Shown here in pieces: positions 31,263-43,963 of a stretch of DNA of 64,000 bases. The DNA is from Gracilibacillus dipsosauri. GTDB taxonomy: Bacteria > Bacillota > Bacilli > Bacillales > Amphibacillaceae. Position 1 is the first letter of the stretch. The number at the start of each line of letters is the position of its first letter. The notes under the pieces were generated by a model. That model saw only the letters and a program-made list of their open reading frames with translations. It made no database searches and had not been told where the DNA came from. The stretch lies in the NCBI RefSeq assembly GCF_003176895.1, contig NZ_QGTD01000014.1:1-64000 (forward strand), in the 5' to 3' direction. The position numbers and the translations under genes were made by a program.

Positions 31263-31596
31263 TATATATTCTCCTTATTGATATTTCCCAGGAAATACAC
31301 TATCTATTGTAACATGGTTGCGTTACACCGGAGTAATTTGGTAAATATAGTAAATTGGTTGTTTGGAAACTTTCTAGTTGAGAAAAATCCTCCATTCATA
31401 GATCCTTAGCTTTTCTAACATATTAGAAAAACTCGCATTCGTTCGTCCTCTGGCGAATGCCTAATTTTACTTATACTTGGCACCTAAAAATTTCAGCTAC
31501 GTCGATTTTATACTTTTCTAACGTACAAAAAAAGGGCTTGGATACACCTCTTAAAGAGATTGACTCCTGCCCCTTCCTGCCAAGCTATATAATTAA
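31263..31596 (-). promoter_or_regulatory. Intergenic region rplQ-ecfA1
   Basis: This 334-bp gap holds the rplQ terminator, a hairpin GCATTCG/CGAATGC (31435-31460), a perfect dyad TTTTCTAA-N4-TTAGAAAA (31411-31430), and presumably the ecfA1 promoter (possible -10 TACAAT on the minus strand near 31310-31315). No gene is supported. Confidence 0.45.
31527..31585 (-). terminator. Terminator of the S10-spc-alpha operon after rplQ
   Basis: On the minus strand GCTTGG and CCAAGC arms enclose a long loop with an internal CTCTTTAAGAG hairpin, and the outer stem is followed by CCTTTTTTT. It ends the long ribosomal operon. Confidence 0.7.
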
Positions 31597-31950
31597 TTAA
31601 ACAAGCTCAATAATCGCCATTGCCGCTCCATCACCACGACGAGGTCCTAATTTCAATACGCGAGTATATCCACCTTGACGATCTTCATAGCGTGTTGCGA
31701 TATCGTTAAATAGCTTCTGTAAAGCATCTTCATTTTCATTTGCTTCTGCTTTGTATAAGAATGACTCAGCTTGACGACGCGCGTGTAAGTCACCACGTTT
31801 TCCAAGTGTGATCATTTTATCTACTACAGAACGTAATTCCTTCGCCTTTGCTTCTGTTGTTTCCAGACGTTCATGGATAATAAGGTCTGTTGCTAAACCA
31901 CGAAGCAATGCTTTACGTTGATCAGTAGTACGTCCTAACTTTCTAGCCAT
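31597..31950 (-). CDS. rplQ: 50S ribosomal protein L17
   Basis: This 117-aa protein starts [20 protein letters not shown] and ends in the typical [20 protein letters not shown] segment. It is the last gene of the S10-spc-alpha series, 44 bp after rpoA, and is followed by a terminator. Confidence 0.97.
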   Translation of the reverse strand: MARKLGRTTDQRKALLRGLATDLIIHERLETTEAKAKELRSVVDKMITLGKRGDLHARRQAESFLYKAEANENEDALQKLFNDIATRYEDRQGGYTRVLKLGPRRGDGAAMAIIELV

Positions 31951-31994
31951 GAGAATTCCCTCCTTCGCTCTTATTTCTCTTAACGATGTATATA

Positions 31995-32939
31995 TTAATC
32001 TTCGTTTCGTAAACCAAGTCCTAAATCTTCTAATTTATGCTTCACTTCTTCCAAAGATTTGCGTCCAAGGTTACGAACCTTCATCATATCTTCTTCTGAT
32101 TTGTGAGCTAGTTCTTGAACTGTATTAATGCCAGCTCTTTTTAAACAGTTATAAGAACGAACAGATAAATCTAGTTCTTCAATTGTCATTTCTAGCACTT
32201 TTTCTTTCTGGTCTTCTTCTTTTTCGATCATAATTTCAGCATTTTTCGCTTCATCTGTTAATCCAACGAAAATATTAATATGCTCCGTGAAGATTTTTGC
32301 TCCTAATGATACCGCCTCTTCCGGACGAATACTTCCATCTGTTAACACATCAAAAGTAAGCTTATCAAAATTAGAGTCTTGACCGATACGGGTATTTTCT
32401 ACTTGATAGGTTACCTTTGAAACTGGTGTGAAAATAGAATCAACTGGAATTACACCAATAGGACGATCTTCGTGATTATTGGAATCTGCTGGTCGATATC
32501 CTCTACCACTCTTTGCCGAAATACGCATTTTCAAGTGACCATTTTCACCTAATGTAGCGATATGAAGATCAGGATTCAATATTTCGACATCACTATCAAA
32601 AATAATGTCTGCAGCCGTAACTTTTCCTTCTCCCTGTACATCTACCTCTAGCGTTTTCTCTTCATCAGAATAAATCTTAAGGGCAAGCTTCTTAAGATTC
32701 AAAATGATGGTAGTTACATCTTCAACTACACCTTCTATCGTTGAAAATTCATGAAGTGCACCATCTATCTGCACAGATGTCACAGCAGCGCCAGGAAGTG
32801 AAGATAATAGGATACGACGCAAGGAGTTACCGAGTGTAGTACCATATCCACGTTCGAGTGGTTCTACAACAAACTTTCCATAAGTAGCATCATCACTGAT
32901 TTCTACTGTTTCAATCTTTGGCTTTTCAATTTCGATCAT
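31995..32939 (-). CDS. rpoA: RNA polymerase alpha subunit
   Basis: This 314-aa protein has the N-terminal dimerisation and assembly domain ([20 protein letters not shown], residues 23-42) and the C-terminal DNA/activator-binding domain with [19 protein letters not shown] and [19 protein letters not shown]. Length matches Bacillus. It is followed by rplQ and preceded by a 203-bp gap that carries its own probable promoter and a strong hairpin. Confidence 0.97.
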   Translation of the reverse strand: MIEIEKPKIETVEISDDATYGKFVVEPLERGYGTTLGNSLRRILLSSLPGAAVTSVQIDGALHEFSTIEGVVEDVTTIILNLKKLALKIYSDEEKTLEVDVQGEGKVTAADIIFDSDVEILNPDLHIATLGENGHLKMRISAKSGRGYRPADSNNHEDRPIGVIPVDSIFTPVSKVTYQVENTRIGQDSNFDKLTFDVLTDGSIRPEEAVSLGAKIFTEHINIFVGLTDEAKNAEIMIEKEEDQKEKVLEMTIEELDLSVRSYNCLKRAGINTVQELAHKSEEDMMKVRNLGRKSLEEVKHKLEDLGLGLRNED

Positions 32940-32970
32940 TCATTAACCCTCCTTTAAAACGTCGAAACCC

Positions 32971-32992
32971 CGGTTAGACACATGTCTAACCG
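32971..32992 (-). other. Hairpin in the rpoA leader
   Basis: CGGTTAGACA-CA-TGTCTAACCG is a perfect 10-bp inverted repeat between rpsK and rpoA, about 30 nt upstream of the rpoA ribosome binding site, flanked by GAAAC/GAAAT-type sequence that can extend it. It has no T run, so processing, stability or translational control is more likely than termination. Confidence 0.55.
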
Positions 32993-33040
32993 AAATTCCC
33001 CAGGTAGGCAGTTCCCGTTTCTGCACTCTGCAATTGTGAT

Positions 33041-33069
33041 ACTATGTCTGCCTTTTGTAATGGTGTCAA
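33041..33069 (-). promoter_or_regulatory. Probable internal promoter for rpoA-rplQ
   Basis: The minus strand reads -35 TTGACA (33069-33064), 17 nt, then CATAGT (33046-33041). It would give RNA polymerase alpha a second source of transcription inside the ribosomal operon. Confidence 0.5.
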
Positions 33070-33142
33070 TAGAAAAAATTGTGAATACTCTATTCAGCTA
33101 TCATAAACCATTATAGACAGATTAACAAATAATATACTGTTA

Positions 33143-33532
33143 TTATACTCGACGACGTTTTGGCGGGCGACAACCATTGTGAGGAACTGGTGTTACATCA
33201 CGAATGGCAGTTACTTCTAAACCAGCTGCCTGAAGTGAGCGAATGGCTGCTTCACGACCAGCACCAGGTCCTTTTACCGTAACCTCTAAGGACTTTAAAC
33301 CATGATCCTGGGCTGCTTTAGCTGCTGCTTCTGCAGCCATTTGAGCAGCAAAAGGAGTTGATTTACGAGAACCTTTGAATCCAAGCGCACCAGCACTACT
33401 CCAACTAACGGCATTACCTGCGACATCAGTAATCGTTACAATTGTGTTGTTAAAAGTAGAGCGAATATGAGCTATACCTGTATCAATATTCTTTTTCACA
33501 CGGCGTTTACGTGTATTAGTTTTACGTGCCAT
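33143..33532 (-). CDS. rpsK: 30S ribosomal protein S11
   Basis: This 129-aa protein shows [18 protein letters not shown] and the basic C-terminus [12 protein letters not shown], both diagnostic. It lies between rpsM and rpoA; the wide gap to rpoA is unusual compared with the tight spacing elsewhere in the operon. Confidence 0.97.
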   Translation of the reverse strand: MARKTNTRKRRVKKNIDTGIAHIRSTFNNTIVTITDVAGNAVSWSSAGALGFKGSRKSTPFAAQMAAEAAAKAAQDHGLKSLEVTVKGPGAGREAAIRSLQAAGLEVTAIRDVTPVPHNGCRPPKRRRV

Positions 33533-33554
33533 AGATTAACATACCTCCTTTATA

Positions 33555-33920
33555 TTATTTCTTTTTATTAGCCATTGTTTTTCTAGGGCCTTTTCTAGTA
33601 CGTGAGTTGTTTTTTGTTTTTTGACCTCTCACAGGTAAACCACGGCGATGACGTACACCACGATATGAACCAATTTCAATTAGACGCTTAATGTTTAAGG
33701 AAACTTCACGACGAAGATCACCTTCTACGTTATAGCTATCAATTTTTTGACGAATTTGACCTAACTCTTCTTCTGTTAGATCACGAACACGAGTGTTCTC
33801 ATCGATTCCAGTATCCTCTAATACTTTCTTTGCAGTTGATTTACCAACTCCGTAAATATACGTTAATGCAATAACCACGCGTTTATCACGCGGAACATCT
33901 ACACCAGCAATACGTGCCAT
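33555..33920 (-). CDS. rpsM: 30S ribosomal protein S13
   Basis: This 121-aa protein starts [20 protein letters not shown] and has the helix-two-turns-helix segment [20 protein letters not shown]. It contacts the tRNA and the large subunit. It follows rpmJ by 24 bp in the alpha part of the operon. Confidence 0.97.
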   Translation of the reverse strand: MARIAGVDVPRDKRVVIALTYIYGVGKSTAKKVLEDTGIDENTRVRDLTEEELGQIRQKIDSYNVEGDLRREVSLNIKRLIEIGSYRGVRHRRGLPVRGQKTKNNSRTRKGPRKTMANKKK

Positions 33921-33944
33921 AGATAACGTGCACCTCCTTATTCT

Positions 33945-34061
<117 letters not shown>

Positions 34062-34088
34062 TCATACCTCCTCTTGTATCGGAGCATT

Positions 34089-34307
34089 TTATTTATAACG
34101 GTACGTAATACGACCTCTTGTCAAATCATATGGAGAAAGTTCAACCGTTACTTTATCTCCTGGCAATATACGAATGAAGTGCATTCTAATTTTACCAGAA
34201 ACATGAGCTAAAACGGTATGACCATTCTCTAATTCCACTTTAAACATTGCATTAGGTAATGTATCAATAACAGTACCCTCGACTTCAATTGCATCGTCTT
34301 TCGCCAT
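34089..34307 (-). CDS. infA: Translation initiation factor IF-1
   Basis: This 72-aa single S1/OB-fold protein contains [20 protein letters not shown] and GRITYRYK at the C-terminus. It blocks the ribosomal A site during initiation. Its start overlaps the end of the KOW-domain gene by 23 bp. Confidence 0.97.
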   Translation of the reverse strand: MAKDDAIEVEGTVIDTLPNAMFKVELENGHTVLAHVSGKIRMHFIRILPGDKVTVELSPYDLTRGRITYRYK

Positions 34308-34620
34308 CGAGTTGATCTCCCTTCTTCAAATCTGCCAATATTTCATTAGCAAATTTATTAATAGCATAACGTAGTTTCCCATTCGTTACGCGCCCTGTTT
34401 CGAGAAGGCTTCTTCTTACCTCCGGAGATATAAATTCAGTACACGTTATATGACTTAAATTCTTCTTCTTCGGTCGGTCATATTTACGTTTATCTCCATC
34501 AGCTAACAACACAAAACGACTGTCTATTTTTTTAATTACAATTGCAAACTGACCTGCTTCGCGTCCCTGTAGGATTTGAACAACTTGACCTAATTCCGGA
34601 TACCTCTCCGTTTCACTCAA
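34285..34620 (-). CDS. KOW-domain RNA-binding protein (L14e-like)
   Basis: This 111-aa protein has an N-terminal KOW motif ([20 protein letters not shown], residues 10-29) followed by a basic stretch [11 protein letters not shown], as in the small L14e-like protein encoded before infA in Bacillus (YbzG in B. subtilis). It probably binds rRNA, but a defined role is not known to me. It overlaps infA by 23 bp. The map gene that separates adk from this gene in B. subtilis is absent here. Confidence 0.85.
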   Translation of the reverse strand: MSETERYPELGQVVQILQGREAGQFAIVIKKIDSRFVLLADGDKRKYDRPKKKNLSHITCTEFISPEVRRSLLETGRVTNGKLRYAINKFANEILADLKKGDQLDGERRCN

Positions 34621-34705
34621 CCATCATCACCAACACTTTAGGTTATTAGTTAACTCATTTGCAAATTGTACACTTTATCATTATACCAACAATTTAAAGA
34701 AAAAA

Positions 34706-35374
<669 letters not shown>

Positions 35375-35397
35375 CTATCTATTCCAGTACAACATAC

Positions 35398-36693
35398 TTA
35401 CTTAATAAAACCCTTGTAATTACGTTTTACTAATTGTCCTTCTAATTGTTTCATCGTTTGTAATGCTACACCGACAACAATTAGTAGACTAGTACCACCA
35501 ATTTGAACTGCTTGTGGTAATTCAGCTATACCGCCTATAATCAGTGGTAATACAGAAACGGCAGCTAGGAAAATAGATCCAACAAACGTTAATCGATACA
35601 TCACACGAGTTAAATAAGTTTCGGTATTTTTACCTGGTCGAATACCTGGAATATAGCCTCCTTGCTTCTTCAAGTTATCTGCCATTTGCTCTGGATTGAC
35701 CTGAACAAATGTATAGAAATAAGTGAAGGCAATAATTAAAGCGACATAAATTATCATACCAGTTGGTTTCGTGTAATCAAAGATTTCTGAGATGGTGTTT
35801 GCTATTTGATTGTCTTGAAAGAAATCAGCAATCGTTCTTGGCGCAATAATAAAGGCAATCGCAAAGATTACTGGAATAACCCCTGCTGCATTTACTTTTA
35901 GCGGTAAATGGGTAGAATGCCCACCTACTGGCGAACGGTTGACTAATCGTTTAGCATATTGAACTGGAATCTTACGCAACGCCTGTTGAATAAAGATTAC
36001 TCCAACAACAATAGCAATGACTAATAAAACAATCAATGCTACAATCACGATACTAATAAATAGATCATCTCCAGCGTCAGAACCAAAGTATTTTGCATAG
36101 ATTTGGTTGACACCGTTTGGTATGGCAGCAACGATACCTGCAAAAATCAAGATCGAAATACCATTACCAACACCATGAGCTGTTATTTGCTCTCCTAACC
36201 ACATTAGAAATGCAGTACCACTTGTTAACACAAGGGCGATTACAATAAACTTTCCGATATTAGGATCACTAATGAGTAATCCTCCAGACATTTGGTTAAA
36301 GCCAAAGGCCATTGCACATGCCTGGATAAAAGCAAGCACAATTGTAGCATAACGTGTGACCTGTGCTGCTTTTTTACGTCCCATTTCTCCTTGCTTTTTC
36401 CACTCAGAGAACTTTTGTACTACATCCATTTGAAGTAGTTGCATGATGATGGAAGCTGTAATGTAAGGCATGATACCCATTGCAAAAATGGAGAAGTTTT
36501 GTAATGCCCCACCACCAAAGGTATTGATTAACCCGAACACATTTTGTTCATTCATAAAGTCAATTGCACTTCGATCAGTAAATGGTACGGGAATAAACGT
36601 ACCAATTCGAAATACAACTAACATAAGAAGTGTGAATATAATCTTTTGTCTGATATCAGCCACACGCACAAAATTGGAGATTGTACGGAACAT
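35398..36693 (-). CDS. secY: Preprotein translocase subunit SecY
   Basis: This 431-aa protein has ten membrane helices and forms the protein-conducting channel with SecE. GTFIPVPFTD near residue 32, the plug region GGALQNFSIFAMGIMPYITA and GIRPGKNTETYL in the cytoplasmic loop are typical. Its ATG overlaps the rplO stop codon by one base (TAATG), so translation is coupled. Confidence 0.97.
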   Translation of the reverse strand: MFRTISNFVRVADIRQKIIFTLLMLVVFRIGTFIPVPFTDRSAIDFMNEQNVFGLINTFGGGALQNFSIFAMGIMPYITASIIMQLLQMDVVQKFSEWKKQGEMGRKKAAQVTRYATIVLAFIQACAMAFGFNQMSGGLLISDPNIGKFIVIALVLTSGTAFLMWLGEQITAHGVGNGISILIFAGIVAAIPNGVNQIYAKYFGSDAGDDLFISIVIVALIVLLVIAIVVGVIFIQQALRKIPVQYAKRLVNRSPVGGHSTHLPLKVNAAGVIPVIFAIAFIIAPRTIADFFQDNQIANTISEIFDYTKPTGMIIYVALIIAFTYFYTFVQVNPEQMADNLKKQGGYIPGIRPGKNTETYLTRVMYRLTFVGSIFLAAVSVLPLIIGGIAELPQAVQIGGTSLLIVVGVALQTMKQLEGQLVKRNYKGFIK

Positions 36694-37130
36694 TAAATCA
36701 CCTCAGTTTGACCGCCCGCTGCTTCAATCGCTTCTTTCGCGGAAGCAGAAAACTTATGAGCTTTTACTGTTAGTTTCTTTTCTAGATTTCCATTACCAAG
36801 AATTTTAACTCCAGATTTCACTTTACTAATAGTACCTGACTCAAGTAAAAGCTCAGGTGTTACTTCAGTACCTTCATCAAAGTTATTTAATGTTTCGATA
36901 TTAACGATCGCAAACTCTTTTCGGTTAATATTGGTAAAACCACGTTTAGGCAAACGTTGAAATAGTGGCATTTGCCCACCTTCAAATCCTAAACGTACTC
37001 CACCGCCAGAACGTGCTTTTTGTCCTTTATGACCACGACCGGATGTTTTACCATTACCAGAAGACATACCACGTCCTACACGATTACGTTTCTTTTTCGC
37101 TTGTGATGGTTTTAATTCATGAAGTTTCAT
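36693..37130 (-). CDS. rplO: 50S ribosomal protein L15
   Basis: This 145-aa protein opens [20 protein letters not shown] and has the glycine-rich [20 protein letters not shown], the hallmark of L15. It lies between rpmD and secY and is coupled to secY by a one-base overlap. Confidence 0.97.
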   Translation of the reverse strand: MKLHELKPSQAKKKRNRVGRGMSSGNGKTSGRGHKGQKARSGGGVRLGFEGGQMPLFQRLPKRGFTNINRKEFAIVNIETLNNFDEGTEVTPELLLESGTISKVKSGVKILGNGNLEKKLTVKAHKFSASAKEAIEAAGGQTEVI

Positions 37131-37160
37131 GCGAGCACCTCCTCTTTACAGTGAAATTTA

Positions 37161-37343
37161 TTAAACTTCCTTAACTTCTACTAAATGTGATACTTTATTA
37201 ATCATGCCTCGCACGACAGGAGTATCTTCACGGACTACTGATTGATGAATCTTTCTAAGACCTAGTGTTTGAACAGTAGCTTTTTGTACTTCAGATCTAC
37301 CGATGACACTGCGTTTGAGGGTAATTTCTAATTTATTAGACAT
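37161..37343 (-). CDS. rpmD: 50S ribosomal protein L30
   Basis: This 60-aa protein contains [20 protein letters not shown] and the conserved [11 protein letters not shown]. Standard length; 30 bp before rplO and 13 bp after rpsE. Confidence 0.96.
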   Translation of the reverse strand: MSNKLEITLKRSVIGRSEVQKATVQTLGLRKIHQSVVREDTPVVRGMINKVSHLVEVKEV

Positions 37344-37356
37344 TTAGTTTCCCTCC

Positions 37357-37863
37357 TTATCCTAACAATTCTTCTACTGACTTATCACGAAGTTTAGCTA
37401 CTTCCTCAGCACGTTTCAATTCGCTAAGTCCATTAATTGTTGCACGAACCATATTAATTGGAGTGTTTGATCCTAATGATTTAGAAAGGATATCTCCGAT
37501 TCCAGCTAATTCTAATACGGCACGCACTGGTCCACCAGCAATAACTCCAGTACCTTCTGCAGCTGGTTTCATTAAAATACTTCCAGCACCAAATTGTCCG
37601 ACATTTTCGTGTGGAATTGTTGTACCAACGATCGGTACATTGATTAAGTTTTTCTTGGCATCATCAATTGCCTTCTTAATCGCATCTGGTACCTCTTGTG
37701 CCTTACCTGTACCAAATCCTACATGACCATTTTTATCTCCGACTACTACTAATGCAGCAAAGCGAAAACGGCGACCACCTTTTACAACTTTCGCTACACG
37801 ATTAATTGTTACAACGCGTTCTTCTAAATCTAATTTATTTGGGTCGATGTTAGTACGCAACAT
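37357..37863 (-). CDS. rpsE: 30S ribosomal protein S5
   Basis: This 168-aa protein has the double-stranded RNA-binding fold: [40 protein letters not shown] and [20 protein letters not shown]. It takes part in decoding fidelity. The spectinomycin-sensitive loop [10 protein letters not shown] appears normal. Confidence 0.97.
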   Translation of the reverse strand: MLRTNIDPNKLDLEERVVTINRVAKVVKGGRRFRFAALVVVGDKNGHVGFGTGKAQEVPDAIKKAIDDAKKNLINVPIVGTTIPHENVGQFGAGSILMKPAAEGTGVIAGGPVRAVLELAGIGDILSKSLGSNTPINMVRATINGLSELKRAEEVAKLRDKSVEELLG

Positions 37864-37880
37864 ATGTCCCTCCTTTTTTA

Positions 37881-38243
37881 TTAAAATTCAAGACCTGCTT
37901 CACGAGCAGCATCTGCTAGAGATTTAACTCGACCATGATATAAATAACCACCACGATCAAATACTACATTTTTATATCCATTGTCTAGGGCACGCTTTGC
38001 AAGAAGCTCTCCAACCTTTTGCGCTGCTTCTACATTACCTGTAGCTTCTAGACTTAATTCTTTATCAACAGTTGATGCACTTGCTACTGTTACATTGTTT
38101 ACATCATCGATTAGTTGTGCGTAGATGTGTTTGTTTGAACGAAACACATTTAGACGCGGACGCTCTGCAGTACCAAATAGGTTTTTGCGGATACGTAAAT
38201 GTCTTTTTTTACGAACATCATTTTTATCAGGCTTTGTGATCAC
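37881..38243 (-). CDS. rplR: 50S ribosomal protein L18
   Basis: This 120-aa protein binds 5S r[21 protein letters not shown] and [20 protein letters not shown] are diagnostic. The start codon is GTG, with AAAGGAG upstream. Confidence 0.96.
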   Translation of the reverse strand: MITKPDKNDVRKKRHLRIRKNLFGTAERPRLNVFRSNKHIYAQLIDDVNNVTVASASTVDKELSLEATGNVEAAQKVGELLAKRALDNGYKNVVFDRGGYLYHGRVKSLADAAREAGLEF

Positions 38244-38289
38244 TTAGGTCACTCCTTTCTGTCTACCTAACAATCTTACTTAAGCGCAA

Positions 38290-38826
38290 TTACTTAGCAG
38301 TTTTACCTTCTTTACGACGTACATATTCACCTGCGTAGCGAATTCCTTTACCTTTGTAAGGCTCAGGTGGACGAATCGCACGAATATTCGCAGCAATTGC
38401 TCCTACAGCTTCTTTGTCAATTCCTTTAACTACCACTTGTGTATTAGAAGGAACATCAATTTCAATTCCAGCATCTGGTTCAATTTCCACCGGATGAGAG
38501 TAACCAGCATTAACGATTAGCTTCTTACCTTGCTTTTGTGCACGGTAACCAACACCTTGAATCTCTAATGCTTTTTCGAAGCCTTTGTGGACTCCCTCAA
38601 CCATGTTAGCAATTAAACTACGAGTTGTTCCATGAAGTGCCTTATGAACTTTGCTGTCACTCGGGCGCTCCACTGTTAGAATGTTATCTTCGATTTTTAG
38701 TTTCATATCTGTATTAAAATTACGACTTAATTCACCTTTAGGTCCTTTAACCGTAACATGACCACCGTCAATTTTAATTTCCACACCTTGTGGAATTTCA
38801 ATTTGTTTAAAACCTATACGAGACAT
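38290..38826 (-). CDS. rplF: 50S ribosomal protein L6
   Basis: This 178-aa protein begins [20 protein letters not shown] and ends with [20 protein letters not shown]. The start was set at ATG 38826, which has AGGAGG 8 nt upstream; a longer frame from a GTG inside the ribosome binding site is rejected. It binds near the GTPase-associated centre. Confidence 0.97.
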   Translation of the reverse strand: MSRIGFKQIEIPQGVEIKIDGGHVTVKGPKGELSRNFNTDMKLKIEDNILTVERPSDSKVHKALHGTTRSLIANMVEGVHKGFEKALEIQGVGYRAQKQGKKLIVNAGYSHPVEIEPDAGIEIDVPSNTQVVVKGIDKEAVGAIAANIRAIRPPEPYKGKGIRYAGEYVRRKEGKTAK

Positions 38827-38856
38827 GCTCTGCACCTCCTGTCTTTAGAAAATATC

Positions 38857-39255
38857 TTACCAAATGTATGCAAGCACTTCTCCACCGATAGCTTGCGAAC
38901 GTGCTTCTTTATCAGATAGTACACCTTTAGAAGTAGACACGATTGCGATACCTAAACCGTTAAGTACTTTAGGTAGCTCATCAGCTTTTGCGTAAACGCG
39001 AAGCCCTGGTTTACTAATACGCTTCAAACCAGTAATTACACGCTCATCGTTCGCACCATACTTCAAGAAAATACGTAGAACACCTTGCTTGTTGTCCTCT
39101 ACATACTCATAATCGCGAATGAAACCTTCACGTTTTAATATATCTGCAATTTCCTTTTTAAGATTTGATGCAGGAAATTCTAATTTCTCATGGCGAACCA
39201 TGTTAGCATTACGAATGCGTGTAAGCATATCTGCAATTGGATCTGTCATAACCAT
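38857..39255 (-). CDS. rpsH: 30S ribosomal protein S8
   Basis: This 132-aa protein begins [20 protein letters not shown] and has the C-terminal [20 protein letters not shown] motif. It is a primary binder of the 16S central domain and in other bacteria represses the spc operon. Confidence 0.97.
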   Translation of the reverse strand: MVMTDPIADMLTRIRNANMVRHEKLEFPASNLKKEIADILKREGFIRDYEYVEDNKQGVLRIFLKYGANDERVITGLKRISKPGLRVYAKADELPKVLNGLGIAIVSTSKGVLSDKEARSQAIGGEVLAYIW

Positions 39256-39286
39256 TTATCATTACCTCCTTCCCAATTATCGGGGA

Positions 39287-39484
<198 letters not shown>

Positions 39485-39502
39485 TTATATTAGCTTTAGC
39501 AC

Positions 39503-40042
39503 TTATTTTTGGAAAGGCATGCCAAGTTGAGTTAAGAGTTCAGCAGCTTCTTCGTCAGAATTCGCTGTTGTAACAATAACAATATCCATCCCTCTAACTT
39601 TGCTTACTTTATCATAGTTAATCTCAGGGAAAATCAATTGTTCCTTAACACCTAATGTGTAATTTCCACGACCATCAAATGCCTTTTTAGAAATACCACG
39701 GAAGTCACGTACACGTGGTAAGGATACGTCAATTAGTTTTTGAAGGAAGTCAAACATACGCTCACCACGTAAAGTTACTTTTGCACCAATCGGCATTCCT
39801 TCACGTAAACGGAAACCTGCAATTGATTTTTTCGCTCTTGTGATTACTGGTTTTTGACCAGAGATTTGAGCAAGCTCTTCTACAGCAGAATCAAGTGCTT
39901 TAGAGTTTTGTACCGCATCACCGACACCCATGTTAATCACAATTTTTTCAACTTTAGGTACTTCCATTACTGATTTATAATTAAACTTCTCAACTAATGA
40001 AGATACAATTTCATTACTGTATTTTTCCTTTAATGTGTTCAT
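39503..40042 (-). CDS. rplE: 50S ribosomal protein L5
   Basis: This 179-aa protein binds 5S rRNA and contacts the P-site t[23 protein letters not shown] and [20 protein letters not shown] are diagnostic. The start was set at ATG 40042, with GGAGG 8 nt upstream, rather than the preceding TTG. Confidence 0.97.
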   Translation of the reverse strand: MNTLKEKYSNEIVSSLVEKFNYKSVMEVPKVEKIVINMGVGDAVQNSKALDSAVEELAQISGQKPVITRAKKSIAGFRLREGMPIGAKVTLRGERMFDFLQKLIDVSLPRVRDFRGISKKAFDGRGNYTLGVKEQLIFPEINYDKVSKVRGMDIVIVTTANSDEEAAELLTQLGMPFQK

Positions 40043-40069
40043 CAAGTAAACCTCCTTTCATCGCTAATA

Positions 40070-40381
40070 CTATTTATCTAAAGCTTCACCAGATTTTTTA
40101 GCGATACGAACTTTCTTTCCATCACGAACTTCATACCCAACGCGTGTTGGTTCGCCAGATTTCGGATCCACCGGCATTACATTAGACACATGGATCGGTG
40201 CCTCCTGATTCAAAATACCACCTTGTGGATTATCCTGTGAAGGTTTAGCGTGTTTCTTCACGATGTTGACACCTTCAACAAGTACACGATCTTTTTTAGG
40301 AAATGCTGTTAATACGGTACCTTGCTTTCCTTTGTCTTTGCCTGAAATAACTTGTACTTTATCACCTTTTTTTACATGCAT
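40070..40381 (-). CDS. rplX: 50S ribosomal protein L24
   Basis: This 103-aa KOW-domain protein reads [20 protein letters not shown] at the start and [20 protein letters not shown] in the middle. It is an early assembly protein of the large subunit. Confidence 0.97.
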   Translation of the reverse strand: MHVKKGDKVQVISGKDKGKQGTVLTAFPKKDRVLVEGVNIVKKHAKPSQDNPQGGILNQEAPIHVSNVMPVDPKSGEPTRVGYEVRDGKKVRIAKKSGEALDK

Positions 40382-40420
40382 ATACGCGCACCTCCCTACA
40401 CGATTTTTTCCGTACGTGCC

Positions 40421-40795
<375 letters not shown>

Positions 40796-40834
40796 TTACC
40801 CTCCCTTCGGAACGTTTCCGAGCGAACTTTAAGA

Positions 40835-41104
<270 letters not shown>

Positions 41105-41125
41105 CTAACCTCCTTTAATTATCCG

Positions 41126-41323
41126 TTAATTTACGCTTAATTCTCTTTCGCGAACTACTGTTTTCATACGTGCGATAGATTTGCGCACTTCACGAAGACG
41201 TGCAGTGTTTTCCAATTGTCCTGTTGCTAATTGGAATCGCAAGTTGAAAAGCTCTTCTTTTAAAGATTTGATCTTTTGTTCAATTTCGGCAGTGGTTAGT
41301 TCTCTAATTTCATTAGCCTTCAT
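41126..41323 (-). CDS. rpmC: 50S ribosomal protein L29
   Basis: This 65-aa two-helix protein reads [20 protein letters not shown] and [20 protein letters not shown]. The start at ATG 41323 gives the family length and has GGTGG upstream; the five-residue longer frame is rejected. It overlaps the end of rplP by 11 bp. Confidence 0.95.
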   Translation of the reverse strand: MKANEIRELTTAEIEQKIKSLKEELFNLRFQLATGQLENTARLREVRKSIARMKTVVRERELSVN

Positions 41324-41747
41324 TGATTTCACCACCAATTTCTTCTCGTTTTACGAATTTCGTTTTAACCGGTAACTTATGAGAAGCAAGACGAAGTGCT
41401 TCACGAGCAACTTCTTCCGATACACCTGCAATCTCGAACATTACCTTCCCTGGTTTCACTACTGCAACCCATCCTTCAGGCGCACCTTTACCAGAACCCA
41501 TACGAACCTCTAGAGGCTTAGCTGTATAAGGTTTATCTGGGAAAATTTTGATCCATACTTTACCACCACGCTTCATATAACGAGTCATCGCTATACGAGC
41601 AGCTTCTATTTGACGACTAGTAATCCAAGAGGATTCTACTGCTTGAAGACCGTATTCACCGAATGATACAGCTGTACCGCCTTTCGCTTTACCTCTCATC
41701 TTACCACGATGTTGTTTACGATGTTTTACACGTTTTGGCATTAACAT
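41313..41747 (-). CDS. rplP: 50S ribosomal protein L16
   Basis: This 144-aa protein has [20 protein letters not shown] at the start and [20 protein letters not shown], then [20 protein letters not shown]. It organises the A-site region of the large subunit. It starts 18 bp after rpsC. Confidence 0.97.
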   Translation of the reverse strand: MLMPKRVKHRKQHRGKMRGKAKGGTAVSFGEYGLQAVESSWITSRQIEAARIAMTRYMKRGGKVWIKIFPDKPYTAKPLEVRMGSGKGAPEGWVAVVKPGKVMFEIAGVSEEVAREALRLASHKLPVKTKFVKREEIGGEINEG

Positions 41748-41765
41748 AATGCGTTGCCCCCTTCC

Positions 41766-42407
41766 TTACTTATTGTTTTTTGTTGGAAGGACTTCTCCAC
41801 GATAAATCCATACTTTAACACCAAGTTTACCGTAAGTAGTGTCTGCTTCTGCAGTTCCGTAATCGATATCTGCACGCAAAGTATGAAGTGGAACAGTTCC
41901 TTCACTGTAATGCTCTGCTCTTGCCATGTCAGCTCCACCTAAACGACCAGAAACTTGTGTACGGATCCCTTTTGCTCCTGCACGCATTGCACGTTGAATA
42001 GTTTGCTTTTGTGCACGACGGAATGATACACGATTTTCTAATTGGCGAGCGATGTTTTCAGCAACAAGCTTCGCATCTAAGTCTGCTTTTTTCACTTCTA
42101 CGATATTAATGTGTACTCTTTTACCTGTTAAGCCATTTAATGCTTTACGTAGTGCTTCTACTTCAGAACCACCTTTACCAATTACCATACCAGGCTTAGC
42201 TGTAGAAATTGAAATATTAACGCGATTTGCTGCTCTTTCAATTTCGACCTTTGATACAGCTCCATCCTTCAAACGCTCTTCAATATATTCACGAATTCTA
42301 ATATCTTCATGTAAAAGATCTGCATAATCTTTCCCTGCATACCATTTTGATTCCCAATCACGAATGATACCGACACGCAGACCTGTTGGATTTACTTTTT
42401 GACCCAC
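41766..42407 (-). CDS. rpsC: 30S ribosomal protein S3
   Basis: This 213-aa protein begins [20 protein letters not shown] and carries a KH domain ([19 protein letters not shown], about residues 73-91). It forms part of the mRNA entry channel. The start codon is GTG. Confidence 0.97.
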   Translation of the reverse strand: MGQKVNPTGLRVGIIRDWESKWYAGKDYADLLHEDIRIREYIEERLKDGAVSKVEIERAANRVNISISTAKPGMVIGKGGSEVEALRKALNGLTGKRVHINIVEVKKADLDAKLVAENIARQLENRVSFRRAQKQTIQRAMRAGAKGIRTQVSGRLGGADMARAEHYSEGTVPLHTLRADIDYGTAEADTTYGKLGVKVWIYRGEVLPTKNNK

Positions 42408-42410
42408 AGA

Positions 42411-42752
42411 TTATCCCTCCTTTTTCTCAGATAGAACCACAGTAATATGGCTTGTGCGTTTGTTAATTTGTGTAGCACGACCTTGTGCACGTGGGCGGAA
42501 ACGTTTCAATGTAACACCTTCGTTTACAAACGCCTCAGATACATATAAATCTTCTGGATTCATTTCATAGTTATGCTCTGCATTTGCTACAGCAGAGTTG
42601 ATTAATTTCTCAACAACTGGTGATGCACCGCGTTGTGTATGCTTTAAAATCGCAATTGCTTCTCCTACTTCTTTACCGCGGATTAAATCAATCACTAAGC
42701 GGACTTTACGAGGAGCAATACGAATGGATTTTGCAACAGCTTTTGCTTGCAT
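42411..42752 (-). CDS. rplV: 50S ribosomal protein L22
   Basis: This 113-aa protein starts [20 protein letters not shown] and has the long hairpin loop [20 protein letters not shown] that lines the exit tunnel; the macrolide-related loop appears normal. Only 3 bp separate it from rpsC. Confidence 0.97.
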   Translation of the reverse strand: MQAKAVAKSIRIAPRKVRLVIDLIRGKEVGEAIAILKHTQRGASPVVEKLINSAVANAEHNYEMNPEDLYVSEAFVNEGVTLKRFRPRAQGRATQINKRTSHITVVLSEKKEG

Positions 42753-42771
42753 TAGGAGTACCTCCTCTCAA

Positions 42772-43050
42772 TTAACGTTTTGTTTTCTTGTCATCTCCAG
42801 CATGCCCTCTATACGTACGTGTTGGAGCGAACTCGCCTAATTTGTGTCCAACCATGTCTTCTGTTACATATACAGGCACGTGTTTGCGACCATCATATAC
42901 CGCGATAGTATGACCGACAAAGCTAGGGAAGATAGTAGAACGACGTGACCATGTCTTTACTACTTGTTTTTTGTCATCTTCGTTTAATTTGTCAATCTTT
43001 TTCAATAAGTGATCATCTGCGAAAGGTCCTTTTTTTAAGCTACGACCCAT
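42772..43050 (-). CDS. rpsS: 30S ribosomal protein S19
   Basis: This 92-aa protein begins [20 protein letters not shown] and has [20 protein letters not shown]. The start was set at ATG 43050, with GGGAGG 7 nt upstream, not at the upstream in-frame codon. It lies in the 30S head with S13. Confidence 0.97.
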   Translation of the reverse strand: MGRSLKKGPFADDHLLKKIDKLNEDDKKQVVKTWSRRSTIFPSFVGHTIAVYDGRKHVPVYVTEDMVGHKLGEFAPTRTYRGHAGDDKKTKR

Positions 43051-43107
43051 GAATAAGCCTCCCTTCGCGATTGGCAGACGGGCATTAATTCCCGCCATTC
43101 AATCCCG

Positions 43108-43938
43108 TTATTTTTTACGTTTACGAACAATAAATTTATCCGATGATTTGTTGCGTTTGCGTGTTTTGTATCCAAGTGTTGGTTTACCCCAAGGTGACAT
43201 AGGTGATTTACGACCAATTGGTGCACGACCTTCACCACCACCGTGTGGGTGATCGTTAGGGTTCATAACAGAACCGCGAACTGTAGGACGAACGCCTTTC
43301 CAGCGTGAACGTCCAGCTTTACCAACATTGATTAGTTCATGCTCAATATTACCTACTTGACCTACTGTTGCACGACAAGTTGCTAATACTAGACGAACTT
43401 CACCTGATGACAAGCGTACTAATACATATTTTCCTTCACGACCAAGGATTTGGGCTTGTGAACCAGCAGATCTTACTAGCTGACCACCGCGTCCTGGCTT
43501 TAATTCAATATTGTGTACGACTGTACCAACAGGAATATTAATTAATGGTAAGGCATTACCTAATTTAATATCTGCTTCTGGTCCAGAAACAACCTCTTGA
43601 CCTACTTGAAGTCCTTTTGGTGCTAAAATATAACGTTTTTCTCCATCTGCATAATGGATTAATGCGATGTTAGCCGTACGATTCGGATCGTACTCGATTG
43701 TAGCAACGCGTCCTGGTATTCCATCTTTGTCACGTTTAAAATCGATAATACGATATTTACGCTTGTGGCCTCCACCTTGATGACGAACCGTTAACTTACC
43801 TTGATTATTACGTCCACCTCGTTTGCTTAAAGGTGCTAGTAAAGACTTCTCTGGAGTATCTGTAGTGATTTCCGCAAAGTCAAGTACTGACATTCCTCTA
43901 CGACCATTTGAGGTTGGTTTATACTTTTTAATCGCCAT
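43108..43938 (-). CDS. rplB: 50S ribosomal protein L2
   Basis: This 276-aa protein contains the peptidyl-transferase-associated segment [20 protein letters not shown] near residues 222-241, including the conserved HPHGGGEG. The N-terminus [20 protein letters not shown] is typical. Confidence 0.98.
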   Translation of the reverse strand: MAIKKYKPTSNGRRGMSVLDFAEITTDTPEKSLLAPLSKRGGRNNQGKLTVRHQGGGHKRKYRIIDFKRDKDGIPGRVATIEYDPNRTANIALIHYADGEKRYILAPKGLQVGQEVVSGPEADIKLGNALPLINIPVGTVVHNIELKPGRGGQLVRSAGSQAQILGREGKYVLVRLSSGEVRLVLATCRATVGQVGNIEHELINVGKAGRSRWKGVRPTVRGSVMNPNDHPHGGGEGRAPIGRKSPMSPWGKPTLGYKTRKRNKSSDKFIVRKRKK

Positions 43939-43963
43939 CTTTTTTCCCTCCTTTTTGATTTAA

